Of a stretch of 64,000 bases of DNA, positions 8,333 to 16,103 are shown piece after piece. Source of the stretch: Microbacterium trichothecenolyticum (GTDB lineage: Bacteria; Actinomycetota; Actinomycetes; Actinomycetales; Microbacteriaceae); the NCBI RefSeq assembly GCF_000956465.1, contig NZ_JYJA01000039.1:124001-188000 (forward strand), in the 5' to 3' direction. The notes below the pieces were generated by a model. The model worked only from the letters and a program-made list of their open reading frames with translations. It was not told the DNA's origin and made no database searches. Position 1 is the stretch's first letter. Every line of letters starts with the position of its first letter. The position numbers and the translations under genes are program-made.

Positions 8333-9076
8333 TCAGGCGGCCGCGAAGCGGTCGGCGAACGCCCGCAGCAGACGCGTGGGCTCCGTCACGGATGCCGAGA
8401 GCACGCGTCCGGCGATCGTGTCGTAGTCCGCGGAGTCGAAGTAGCCGTCGTCGCGGTACACCGCCATGCGCTCGGTGAACGCCTTCGTGGTCGGCTCGGG
8501 GTGGAACTGGGTCGCGTAGAGGCGGTCGCCCACACGGTACGCCTGGACGGGGCATCCGTCGTTGCTCGCGAGCAGGACCGCTCCCGGCGGCAGGCTCTCG
8601 GTCCCCTCCTTGTGGGCGGTGAGTGCGGTGAATCGATTCGCGAGGGCGCCGAACAGCGGGTCGGCCGATGCCTGCCCCGTGAGCTCGACCGCCACAGGGC
8701 CGGTGTCCTCGGGGAACGCACGGCTCACGGTGCCGCCGAGAGTGCGGGTGGCGATGCCGATGCCGTAGCAGGTGAAGAGGGCGGCCGGACCGTCGCCGGT
8801 CGCGGTGCGCTCGGCGATGCGCGCGAGGGCCGCCTCGAGGCGCCTTTGCGCGTCGGTCTTGGTCGCCTCGGGGTCGGTGACGTTGAACGGACTGCCGCCC
8901 ACGAGGAAGCCGGCGTAGCGCTCGAAGACGTCGTCGGGAAGCGGTTCGCGCACCAGGTCGTGGCGGGCGAGGCGGCTCTCATCGAGGTGCATCGCGGTGC
9001 GGAAGGACTCGTATTCGGCGGCCGCCGCACCCAGCTGCGGCCGCACGCAGACATAGAGCAACGGCGCGGTCGTCAT
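8333..9076 (-). CDS. class I glutamine amidotransferase domain protein
   Basis: 247 residues. The nucleophile is C103 in FTCYGIG, and the His/Glu partners are H192 and E194 in ATQFHPE, so the catalytic triad of a GuaA/PuuD-type class I amidotransferase is complete. It is a stand-alone domain with no synthetase partner nearby and would hydrolyse glutamine or a gamma-glutamyl compound. ATG 9076 is supported by TAGACT (9083-9088, minus strand) exactly 6 nt upstream. It converges on the TspO-like gene with no gap. Confidence 0.88.
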   Translation of the reverse strand: MTTAPLLYVCVRPQLGAAAAEYESFRTAMHLDESRLARHDLVREPLPDDVFERYAGFLVGGSPFNVTDPEATKTDAQRRLEAALARIAERTATGDGPAALFTCYGIGIATRTLGGTVSRAFPEDTGPVAVELTGQASADPLFGALANRFTALTAHKEGTESLPPGAVLLASNDGCPVQAYRVGDRLYATQFHPEPTTKAFTERMAVYRDDGYFDSADYDTIAGRVLSASVTEPTRLLRAFADRFAAA

Positions 9077-9082
9077 GCACGA

Positions 9083-9088
9083 AGTCTA
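9083..9088 (-). promoter_or_regulatory. -10 box TAGACT of a leaderless promoter
   Basis: Reads TAGACT on the minus strand and ends 6 nt before the amidotransferase start at 9076. Confidence 0.6.
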
Positions 9089-9187
9089 GGTCTCCGCTCA
9101 CGGACGCTGCGAGACGGCTGAAATCCTCTGTCTTCACCGGGTATTCGTGTATCAAATCGCCACTATCGCGCTCGGGCATGGTGTGGA

Positions 9188-9193
9188 CAGAAT
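9188..9193 (+). promoter_or_regulatory. Candidate -10 box CAGAAT
   Basis: CAGAAT ends 7 nt before ATG 9201 of the sigma factor gene, in line with the other leaderless starts in this window. Confidence 0.45.
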
Positions 9194-9200
9194 GGGCGCT

Positions 9201-9818
9201 ATGACGCAGGCTGGCGCCGAACCATCCGTCGACTCCGTGGAGCCGGCCCGATGGGAGCGCGCCGCCGCACTCTTCGTGCGGTGGCGAGAAGGCGACAGTC
9301 GTGCGATGGACGAACTCGTCCGCCTGATGACGCCGCCGCTATGGCACGTCGTGAGGGCGTACGGGCTCGACCATTCGTTGGCGCAGGACGTCGTGCAGAC
9401 GACCTGGCTGACGCTCGTGCGCCGTCACGAGACCATCAACGACCCGCTCGCGGTGTCGGGGTGGCTCACGATGTGCGCGCGCCGCGAGGCGTGGCGGGTC
9501 GGCAAACAGCATCGGCGTGCCGATGCGACCGAGGCCGAGTCGCTCGAACCGCACCTTCCGGTCCACGAATCCGCCGAGCAGACCGCCGCGCAGGACGACG
9601 AGACCCGTCGCCTCTGGACAGCGGTCGGAACGCTCAACGAACGATGCCAGCGTCTGCTGCGGATCGTCGCGTTCGAAGACCGCCCCGACTATGCCCGCAT
9701 CGCCGAAGACCTCGCGATGCCCATCGGATCGATCGGACCGACCCGCCAGCGCTGCCTCGCAAAGCTACGCGCCGTACTCGAGGGCGACGGATGGAGAGGT
9801 GACGACGATGGAAATTGA
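9201..9818 (+). CDS. ECF-like RNA polymerase sigma factor (first gene of CHAT/S8 cassette)
   Basis: 205 residues. Sigma region 2 lies at about residues 40-90 (MDELVRLMTPPLWHVVRAYGLDHSLAQDVVQTTWLTLVRR), and region 4 lies at about 140-195 (LNERCQRLLRIVAFEDRPDYARIAEDLAMPIGSIGPTRQRCLAKLR). The linker is acidic. No sigma-3 or C-terminal SnoaL domain is seen. ATG 9192 is an alternative start. The last 11 bases overlap the next gene, the arrangement typical of sigma/anti-sigma pairs. Downstream lie an S8 protease and a CHAT protease, so I infer that its activity is released or controlled by proteolysis. Confidence 0.9.
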   Translation: MTQAGAEPSVDSVEPARWERAAALFVRWREGDSRAMDELVRLMTPPLWHVVRAYGLDHSLAQDVVQTTWLTLVRRHETINDPLAVSGWLTMCARREAWRVGKQHRRADATEAESLEPHLPVHESAEQTAAQDDETRRLWTAVGTLNERCQRLLRIVAFEDRPDYARIAEDLAMPIGSIGPTRQRCLAKLRAVLEGDGWRGDDDGN

Positions 9819-10275
9819 GGACTTCGCGGCCGACGCCGCGCTCTTCGCACGAATGCGGCGCATGTGGGAGGACGTCGACCCCGTGCCGGCGGACCTGGTC
9901 GACCAGATGGTGGCCGCGGTCGCCGTCGAGGACCTGTCACGGGAGTACGCCCTCCTGACACTTGTCGAAGGCACGTTCGCGGCCGTGCGCGGCGAGAGCG
10001 ACACAGCGACGCTCCAGTTCAGCGACGGCACGACCAGCGTGCTGCTGCATGTGACCGCCACCGAGGGCGGCGACCGGCGCGTGGACGGATGGGTGGACGC
10101 CACCGCCCTCGCCATTCGTCTCATCCAGGGCGACCGGGAATGGTCGGCCGAACCGGGCGAGCACGGACGCTTCGCCTTCGACGAGGTCACGCCCGGGGTG
10201 GCGCGGCTTCGCCTGGTGGTGCGCGACGCCGACGGTGCGATGCGCGACTTCCAGACCCCGCAGTTCGAAGTCTGA
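9808..10275 (+). CDS. small conserved protein of sigma-CHAT-S8 cassette, candidate sigma partner
   Basis: 155 residues starting at ATG 9808, overlapping the sigma factor stop by 11 bp (ATGGAAATTGA shared in two frames) and preceded by GGAGAGG. Residues 1-45 are helical and acidic (DAALFARMRRMWEDVDPVPADLVDQMV). Residues 50-155 look like an all-beta sandwich (FAFDEVTPGVARLRLVVRD, as in carboxypeptidase-regulatory-like domains). No signal peptide or membrane helix is present. Its position is that of an anti-sigma factor or a protease-cleaved sigma partner, but no known anti-sigma motif is visible; that role is a hypothesis. Confidence 0.82.
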   Translation: MEIEDFAADAALFARMRRMWEDVDPVPADLVDQMVAAVAVEDLSREYALLTLVEGTFAAVRGESDTATLQFSDGTTSVLLHVTATEGGDRRVDGWVDATALAIRLIQGDREWSAEPGEHGRFAFDEVTPGVARLRLVVRDADGAMRDFQTPQFEV

Positions 10276-10349
10276 CAAGCAGTTCGAGATACGGAGAACG
10301 GATGCCGCGGCCTGGGGGCCGCGGCTCCCATGTGTGTGAGGAGAACGAT

Positions 10350-12122
10350 ATGGCCAGCGCAAGCGGATCCTGGCGGGACCGGGTCAAAGCCGGAGCGCCT
10401 CGCGGAGTGGTCCTCGACCCGACGCGGAACGTGGTGCCGGGCTACGAGGCGTTCCCGAGCGCCTACGCGCCGGGGCATCTGCTGATCTTCGGCGACAGGA
10501 CGGACTCCGAGAGCACGCTGCTCGCCGCAGCGCAGGAGCTCGGCTGGGACTTGGAGGTGGACCGCATCCGCCCCGAGGATTCGTCGCAGGACGACATCTG
10601 GAAGGCGACGATCATCCAGCTGCCGAGTCCGACGCGCGACGACGAGCCGGTGCCGCCCGTCGACGCCTGGCGCCTCCTCCAGCACGCGCGGCGACTCGAG
10701 ATCGAGCAGGCGGAGATCGCTCAGCGGTCCGCGGGGACCACCCGTGAGCGGGCGCTCACCGACGCGGCGGAAGAGAGCCGCGTCCGGGCGGAGGTGCGGC
10801 GAAAGGTCGCGGTGGAGGCGGCGAACCAGCGTGAGGAATTCACCTCCCGGCGTTCTCCGGTCCAATCGCGCGGTCCGGGGGAGCGCACGGCGCGCGAGAC
10901 GCGGCTGCGCAACGTCAGCCTGGACCACGTCCTGACCGTCGATCCGATCGGACTGAATCCCCACTCGATCACGAACCCGCACTCGATCACGAACCCGCAC
11001 AGCATCACCAACCCGCACTCGATCACGAACCCCTCGGGCACGGACGGCTACGCGTACCCCGGAAACGGCGGCCTCGAGATCGTGTCGTACATCGGCCCCG
11101 ACCCGGTGCGCTCGACCGCGAAGTTCTCCGGCAGGAGGCCGGTCGTCGCGGTCGTCGACACGGGGTGCGGCAAGCATCCGTGGCTCCCGCCCTACGAGAA
11201 GGGGGATCTGGGCGAAGGCGTGGCGGCGGACCCGACAGTCATCGTCCGGCGCGGCGCGCTGCCAGACGGACAGCTCATCGGCATGCAGGGTGCCTCGACC
11301 GACCCCGAGGTGAACGGCGACCAGTCCGGCCCCCTGGACGGGTACCTGGACGCGGCCGCAGGACACGGCACCTTCGTCTGCGGCATCGTCCGTCAGGTGG
11401 CCCCCGAGGCGGAGATCATCGCGATCCGGGTGGCCGACAGCAACGGAACCGCGCTCGAGAACGAGCTGATCATCGCGCTGGAGGAACTGGCTGCGTGGGT
11501 CGAGGCCGACCCGAAGAACAAGGTCGATGTCGTGAACCTCTCGCTGGGCTACTACCACGAGACCCCCGAAGACGGGCAGTACAGCGATCGGCTGTACAAG
11601 GCGCTCGTCCGGCTGCGGGCGAAGGGCTGTGCGATCGTCTGCTCGGCGGGCAACGACGCGACGGCGCGACCGGCGTTCCCCGCGGCGCTCTGGGAAGGGG
11701 GCGACCCCGACCTCGGCCTCGACGACGCCGAGGGCCTCGCGCGCCACCTCGCTGTCGGCGCGCTCAACCCGCAGGGCACCTCCGCGGCGCTGTTCAGCAA
11801 TGTCGGGCCGTGGGTCACGCACTTCGCGCCCGGCACCTCGATCGTCAGCACCTTCCCGAGGTTCCAGGGCGGCGTGCAGGCGGGCTCCCGTGCCGACTCC
11901 ATAGACCGCTTCCGCGAGAGCCTGGACCCGGACGACCACTCGGGCGGGTTCGCCATCTGGAGCGGGACCTCGTTCGCCGCGCCGTATGTCTCCGGCGTCA
12001 TCGCCCGGGCACTGAGCTCTTCGCTGATGAACCCGAGCGCCGTGCCCGAGTCGGCAGATGCGGTGATCGAGCGGGCGCTGAAGAAGGTCGTCGACGCGGA
12101 CCGCTCCAAGAAGACCAAGTAA
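10350..12122 (+). CDS. S8 (subtilisin-like) serine peptidase with NPHSIT repeats
   Basis: 590 residues; GAGGAG (10338-10343) lies 6 nt before ATG 10350. There is no signal peptide, so the enzyme should be cytoplasmic. Residues 1-200 form an N-terminal region with a charged helix at about 115-185. Residues 203-228 are four exact NPHSIT repeats plus NP. The peptidase domain runs from about 262 to 575 with a complete triad: D270 (VVDTGCG), H339 (GHGTFVCGIV) and S541 (SGTSFAAPYVSG); VCSAGNDA carries the oxyanion Asn. It sits between the small sigma-linked protein and the CHAT protease. The substrate is unknown; neighbouring proteins are the obvious candidates. Confidence 0.93.
   Translation: MASASGSWRDRVKAGAPRGVVLDPTRNVVPGYEAFPSAYAPGHLLIFGDRTDSESTLLAAAQELGWDLEVDRIRPEDSSQDDIWKATIIQLPSPTRDDEPVPPVDAWRLLQHARRLEIEQAEIAQRSAGTTRERALTDAAEESRVRAEVRRKVAVEAANQREEFTSRRSPVQSRGPGERTARETRLRNVSLDHVLTVDPIGLNPHSITNPHSITNPHSITNPHSITNPSGTDGYAYPGNGGLEIVSYIGPDPVRSTAKFSGRRPVVAVVDTGCGKHPWLPPYEKGDLGEGVAADPTVIVRRGALPDGQLIGMQGASTDPEVNGDQSGPLDGYLDAAAGHGTFVCGIVRQVAPEAEIIAIRVADSNGTALENELIIALEELAAWVEADPKNKVDVVNLSLGYYHETPEDGQYSDRLYKALVRLRAKGCAIVCSAGNDATARPAFPAALWEGGDPDLGLDDAEGLARHLAVGALNPQGTSAALFSNVGPWVTHFAPGTSIVSTFPRFQGGVQAGSRADSIDRFRESLDPDDHSGGFAIWSGTSFAAPYVSGVIARALSSSLMNPSAVPESADAVIERALKKVVDADRSKKTK
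10956..11033 (+). repeat. Four tandem 18-bp units encoding NPHSIT
   Basis: Units start at 10956, 10974, 10992 and 11010, followed by AACCCC. The peptide is identical in all four, but unit 3 uses AGC and ACC where the others use TCG and ACG. Unit 1 begins AATCCC rather than AACCCG. The repeat sits at the junction between the N-terminal region and the catalytic domain of the S8 protease. Confidence 0.95.
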
Positions 12123-12131
12123 CGCTCCGGC

Positions 12132-12171
12132 GGACCCGCCTGCCGCTCGCCATCCGGCGGCGGGCGGGTCC
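12132..12171 (+). terminator. Strong hairpin between S8 and CHAT genes
   Basis: Left arm GGACCCGCCTGCCGC (12132-12146) pairs with GCGGCGGGCGGGTCC (12157-12171), giving 15 bp with one U-G wobble and a 10-nt loop. No T-run follows, so it may be a partial terminator, an RNA-processing site or a stability element that sets the ratio of protease to CHAT mRNA. Confidence 0.6.
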
Positions 12172-12182
12172 ATCATTGCTCT

Positions 12183-14672
12183 GTGGGGGAGAGCGCAGAC
12201 CAGCTGTACCAACGGGGACGCCATCTGGCGACCCGTGGCAGCTACCTCGATGCGAAGCGCTCCCTCGCAGCGGCCGCCGAAGCGGCGGATGCCGACGGTG
12301 ACACCGAGCTCAGCGCGCGCATCGCCGGCACCACGGCCTACGTCCTGGCGCGGCTGGGCGACGTCGACGCGGGCGAGCGCATCTGCCTCGAGGCCCTCGA
12401 CCGGCCGGGCCTCTCGGCCGGGGCCGTCGCGCAGCTGCAAGGGCAGCTCGGGATGCTCGCGACCGAGCGCGGCCGGATCGACGAGGCGATCGGGTGGTTC
12501 GGCAAGAGCATCCACGGCCTGTCCGACGAGCCTGTGCGCCAGGCCAACACGCGCGTGAACCGCAGCATCGCCCTGATGCAGACGGGGAAGCTCGCCGCAG
12601 CGATCGAGGATCTCGAAGCGGCGGAGGAGGTCTACCGGACAGCCGGCCTCGAGCAGGAGGCGAATCTCGCGGTCCACAACCGCGGCTATGCGCTCATGCT
12701 CGGCGGCGATCTCGTCGCCGCCCTGCGGACGATGCAGTCGGTGAGGGAACCCCTCGACAGCGAGTCCGCACTGTGGGCGGCGATCAACGAGCTCGACCGT
12801 GCCGAGGTGCTGCGCGATGCTGGGCTGACCACGGAAGCCGAACGCAGCCTCGTCGCGGTCGCCGCGTCGCTCGGTCGTCACCATGCTCCGAGCGAACGGG
12901 CTGCCGCCGAGTATCAGCTCGCGCGTTCGCTCCTGAACCACGACCCCGAGCGCGCCGCCACCGTCGCCGGCAACGCCGCCCGCCGATTCCGGCGCGTGGG
13001 AAGCCCGGGCGGGGCCGCGCGCGCTGAGGCCGTGCGCCTGCGCGCGAGGTTGTCGACGAGGAACCATGACCGCTCCGGCGATCCGCTCTCGCCCCCGGGG
13101 CGACTGCCGTCGAAGGGCGCCGTGGACGGCGTCGCCGGGCGGCTCGCAGACCTGGGCTTCTCCGCCGACGCGGAGGTTCTCGTGATCGCCGATGCACTGG
13201 CGCGGGTGCGGCGCGGGAGCGCCACGGCGGCACCCGCCTTCCGCGTCGCGAAGAACACCCGGCTCGAATCGGCCCTGCTGGTGCAGGAGCTGCGCGCTGC
13301 CGATGCCATGCGGCGGCACAGGAATGGGGAGGCCCGACGTCACGCACAACGGGGCCTCGATCTGCTCGACGCGTCGTTCACCGACGGCGCCAGCCTCGAC
13401 CTTCACGGCTCCGTGATGATGCGTGGGCTCGGCCTGCTCACCGTCGGCCTCGGGGCGGCGCTGCGCTCGGGGCGGCCCGACACGGTGTTCGACTGGTCGG
13501 AGCGAGCCCGACTGGGCAGCGAGCGGGTCGTTCCGGTGCGCCCTTCACCTGATCCCGGGCTCGCGGCCGATCTGGCGGAGCTCCGGGTCCTCCGCATGAA
13601 CCACCCCGACGGCGGGTGGCTGGCGGATCCCCGGGCGCGCGCCCTGCAGGATCGAGCGCGCGAGCACCAGTGGTCCGGAACCGGCGCAGCGGGGCTTCAA
13701 CGCCGAGTGACCCTCACCGAGGTCCAGACCGGGATCGCGCCGGGCGAGGCTCTCGCGAACTTTGTCTTCGATGGCGAGCGGCTGGTGGTGCTCGTCGTCG
13801 ACTGCGACGACGCGGTGATGACCGAGCTCGATTGGGCGGCGTGCCGCCGTGCGATGCGTGGTCTTCGCGCCGATCTCGACGTGCATGCCGCGGTCTCCAC
13901 GGGCCCGATGGCCGAGATCGTGCGGACGTCGCTGACCGATCGTCTTGCTGCCCTGTCGGCGGCCCTGCTCGAGCCGTGGCTGGCCCGCGTCGGTGCGTCT
14001 CGCGTCGCCCTCACGATCCCGGGCGTACTGGCGGGGGTGCCCTGGGCGATGCTGCCGGCATTCCGCGGCGTCGCCATCTCGGTGGCGGGTTCCGCGAGCG
14101 GCTGGCTCCGGCGGCGCGAGCAGCCGTATCGGACCCCGGCGAGCGCAGGGTTCGCGGTGGGTCCGCGGGTTCCGCGGGGCGAAGAGGAGGTCCTCTTGGC
14201 AGCCGACTCGTGGCGCGATCCCGCCGTGCTCACCGGCGGTGCGGCCGAGGTGCGGGCCGTCACTGCTCTGGCGGGCGACGTCGATGTGCTGCACGTCGCC
14301 GCGCACGGCAGGCACGCACTGGACAACCCCATGTTCTCGGGGTTCGAGCTCGCGGACGGGACGCTGTTCGGCTACGACATCGACCTCATTCCCGAGGTGC
14401 CCGACACCGTCATCCTCTCGGCGTGCGAGGTGGGACGTTCGTCCGTGCGCTGGGGCGAGGAAGCGGTCGGGATGACGCGCATCTGGCTGCACGCAGGTGC
14501 GCGGGCGGTCATCGCCGCTCCCGTCGTGGTCGCCGACGACGACGCGTGCGAGCTGCTGGGCGCGGTTCACGAGGGCCTCGCGGCGGGTATCGCGCCGTCT
14601 GAAGCGCTGGCCGCGGCATCCGTCCGCACCGGCATCGTCGCCCCGTTCCAGGTGCACGGCGCCGGCTTCTGA
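12183..14672 (+). CDS. TPR-CHAT domain protein (caspase-like protease)
   Basis: 829 residues from GTG 12183, 60 bp after the S8 gene. The N-terminal ~290 residues are tetratricopeptide-like helix pairs (ADQLYQRGRHLATRGSYLDAKRSL, then ERGRIDEAIGWFGKS). A middle helical region follows, then a CHAT domain from about residue 520. The caspase-like dyad is present: H708 in LHVAAHGRH and C748 in ILSACEVGRS. No signal peptide is seen. CHAT proteases are known to cut protein targets on activation (for example TPR-CHAT in type III-E CRISPR systems). Here the linked sigma factor, small protein and S8 protease are the likely circuit partners. Confidence 0.92.
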   Translation: MGESADQLYQRGRHLATRGSYLDAKRSLAAAAEAADADGDTELSARIAGTTAYVLARLGDVDAGERICLEALDRPGLSAGAVAQLQGQLGMLATERGRIDEAIGWFGKSIHGLSDEPVRQANTRVNRSIALMQTGKLAAAIEDLEAAEEVYRTAGLEQEANLAVHNRGYALMLGGDLVAALRTMQSVREPLDSESALWAAINELDRAEVLRDAGLTTEAERSLVAVAASLGRHHAPSERAAAEYQLARSLLNHDPERAATVAGNAARRFRRVGSPGGAARAEAVRLRARLSTRNHDRSGDPLSPPGRLPSKGAVDGVAGRLADLGFSADAEVLVIADALARVRRGSATAAPAFRVAKNTRLESALLVQELRAADAMRRHRNGEARRHAQRGLDLLDASFTDGASLDLHGSVMMRGLGLLTVGLGAALRSGRPDTVFDWSERARLGSERVVPVRPSPDPGLAADLAELRVLRMNHPDGGWLADPRARALQDRAREHQWSGTGAAGLQRRVTLTEVQTGIAPGEALANFVFDGERLVVLVVDCDDAVMTELDWAACRRAMRGLRADLDVHAAVSTGPMAEIVRTSLTDRLAALSAALLEPWLARVGASRVALTIPGVLAGVPWAMLPAFRGVAISVAGSASGWLRRREQPYRTPASAGFAVGPRVPRGEEEVLLAADSWRDPAVLTGGAAEVRAVTALAGDVDVLHVAAHGRHALDNPMFSGFELADGTLFGYDIDLIPEVPDTVILSACEVGRSSVRWGEEAVGMTRIWLHAGARAVIAAPVVVADDDACELLGAVHEGLAAGIAPSEALAAASVRTGIVAPFQVHGAGF

Positions 14673-14770
14673 GATTTCTTCGCGTTCTGGGTATCAGGAC
14701 GGATGCCGCGTGCTCCTGGTCATCGGAACGGCTTTCGCTTCGCCGACGGGGGGTTGGGGAGCGGCTGACA

Positions 14771-14856
14771 GAAGACCCTCCTGGGGACGCAGAATCGGCT
14801 GTGGGTCTTCGCCGCCGATCCTCGAGGGGTGCTGCATGGGACTGGGGCGGCACCCC
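14771..14856 (+). terminator. Hairpins at 3' end of the CHAT gene
   Basis: The gap of 217 bp between the convergent CHAT and LysR-like genes holds two hairpins: GAAGACCC (14771-14778) with GGGTCTTC (14803-14810), and GGGGTGCTGC (14826-14835) with GCGGCACCCC (14847-14856, one wobble). The second is the better terminator candidate. Nothing else is visible in the gap. Confidence 0.5.
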
Positions 14857-14889
14857 TCATCCTCACGCTTGCGTGGCGCGGCGCGGTGC

Positions 14890-15648
14890 TCAGCCTCGCG
14901 AGGAGTTCGCGGTGCGGCCGCGCACGATCCCGACGAACGCGTCGACGGTCGGGGTGGTCCTCTCGGCGGACCACGCGAGCGCCACCGTCGAGATCGGGCC
15001 TCCGCGCAGCGCGCGGTAGTCGACGTCCTTGCGATGATGCAGTCGTGCGACCGACATCGGCACCACCACGATCCCGACACCGGCCGCGACGGTGGCGATC
15101 GCCTCGCCGGTGTCGGCCGGCGGCGCGAACCGCGGCGCGATGGTGCCGGGAAGCCGGATGGCGAGCACGTCGTCCTGCGGCACGATGAGCACCTCGCCCA
15201 CGAGGTCCGCCGCGTCGAGCTCGTCGTCGGCGGCGGTCAGATGGGAGTCCTTCGCGCACACGACCACCGGGACCTCGTCGTACAGCGGGATGACGTGGAG
15301 GCCGTCCTTGTCGAGCGGCAGCCGCACGAGCGCCGCGTCGACCTCGCCGCCGAGGAGCGCATGCCGCTGATCGGCGACCTCCAGGGGCACGAGCTCGAGG
15401 CTGGTCTGCGGCATCCGTTCCTTCCAGGTGTCGATCCACCTGCCGGGGGTCGCGCCCGGGATCGCACCCAGTGTGAAGGTCGCGGGCATGGCGGCTTCGA
15501 TGGGCGGTGCCGGCGACGGCCCGGGCGACGGCTGCGGCCGCCGTGCCTTGGCGGGCTTCGCCTTCGAGGACGACGCGGATGCCGCGCCCGGACGCTTGCC
15601 CGATCCGCCGCGTCCTCGTCCGCCTGTGCGCGACCCGCCCTTCGCCAT
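14890..15648 (-). CDS. LysR-type substrate-binding domain protein lacking the HTH
   Basis: 252 residues. Residues 1-52 are a basic, low-complexity Gly/Ala/Lys/Arg/Ser/Pro tail. Residues 54-250 match the LysR effector-binding fold (FTLGAIPGATPGRWIDTWKERMPQTSLELVPLEVADQRHALLGGEVDAALVR in segments, and VAAGVGIVVVPMSVARL). The winged-helix DNA-binding domain of true LysR regulators is absent. It may bind DNA through the basic tail or act as a sensor without DNA binding. ATG 15648 has TACGCT (15656-15661, minus strand) 7 nt upstream. Confidence 0.85.
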   Translation of the reverse strand: MAKGGSRTGGRGRGGSGKRPGAASASSSKAKPAKARRPQPSPGPSPAPPIEAAMPATFTLGAIPGATPGRWIDTWKERMPQTSLELVPLEVADQRHALLGGEVDAALVRLPLDKDGLHVIPLYDEVPVVVCAKDSHLTAADDELDAADLVGEVLIVPQDDVLAIRLPGTIAPRFAPPADTGEAIATVAAGVGIVVVPMSVARLHHRKDVDYRALRGGPISTVALAWSAERTTPTVDAFVGIVRGRTANSSRG

Positions 15649-15655
15649 GCTGTTC

Positions 15656-15677
15656 AGCGTAGCCGGGGCGATATGGT
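15656..15677. promoter_or_regulatory. Back-to-back leaderless promoters
   Basis: The divergent start codons at 15648 and 15684 are separated by only 35 bp. TACGCT on the minus strand (15656-15661) serves the LysR-like gene, and TATGGT on the plus strand (15672-15677, 6 nt before ATG) serves the DUF1304 gene. The two -35 regions must overlap the other promoter. Confidence 0.6.
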
Positions 15678-15683
15678 TCGCTC

Positions 15684-16082
15684 ATGGTGGCGATTCTGGC
15701 AACGGTCTTCGCGGCGCTCGCGGCGCTCCTGCACGTCTACATCTTCGTGATGGAGAGCGTCCAGTGGACGCAGCCCAAGATCTGGAAACGATTCGGTGTG
15801 GCCGACCAGGCGGCTGCAGAGACGACGAAGTCGATGGCGTACAACCAGGGCTTCTACAACCTGTTCCTCGCCATCGGCGTCGTGGTCGGGCTCGTGCTTC
15901 TCTTCGCGGGAAGCGACACCGCGCCGGTCCACGCGGCGGGGCTCGCGCTGGTGCTGTTCGCGCTGGGGTCGATGGTGGCCGCGGCGCTGGTGCTGCTCAC
16001 GACCGGGCTGCGGTACCTGCGGGCGGCTCTCATCCAGGGCACGCTGCCCCTCATCGGGTTCGTGCTGTTCCTCTTCGCCTGA
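15684..16082 (+). CDS. DUF1304 family small membrane protein
   Basis: 132 residues with four membrane helices. The N-terminal helix with HVYIFVMESVQW and the loop KSMAYNQGFYNLFLAIG are the DUF1304 signature. The function of the family is not established. It is transcribed divergently from the LysR-like sensor gene through overlapping promoters, so that protein may control it. Confidence 0.9.
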   Translation: MVAILATVFAALAALLHVYIFVMESVQWTQPKIWKRFGVADQAAAETTKSMAYNQGFYNLFLAIGVVVGLVLLFAGSDTAPVHAAGLALVLFALGSMVAAALVLLTTGLRYLRAALIQGTLPLIGFVLFLFA

Positions 16083-16103
16083 CCGCTGCACCCGCGTGAC
16101 CCC

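Noticed and set aside
10956..11033. Regular repeats that could suggest a small CRISPR array
   Set aside because: The units are contiguous, 18 bp, in frame and encode identical hexapeptides; there are no spacers and no cas genes.
9765..13406. 1213-codon open frame antisense to the S8/CHAT genes
   Set aside because: It is a high-GC shadow frame: composition is Arg/Gly/Ala-rich without motifs, and the opposite strand carries full catalytic domains.
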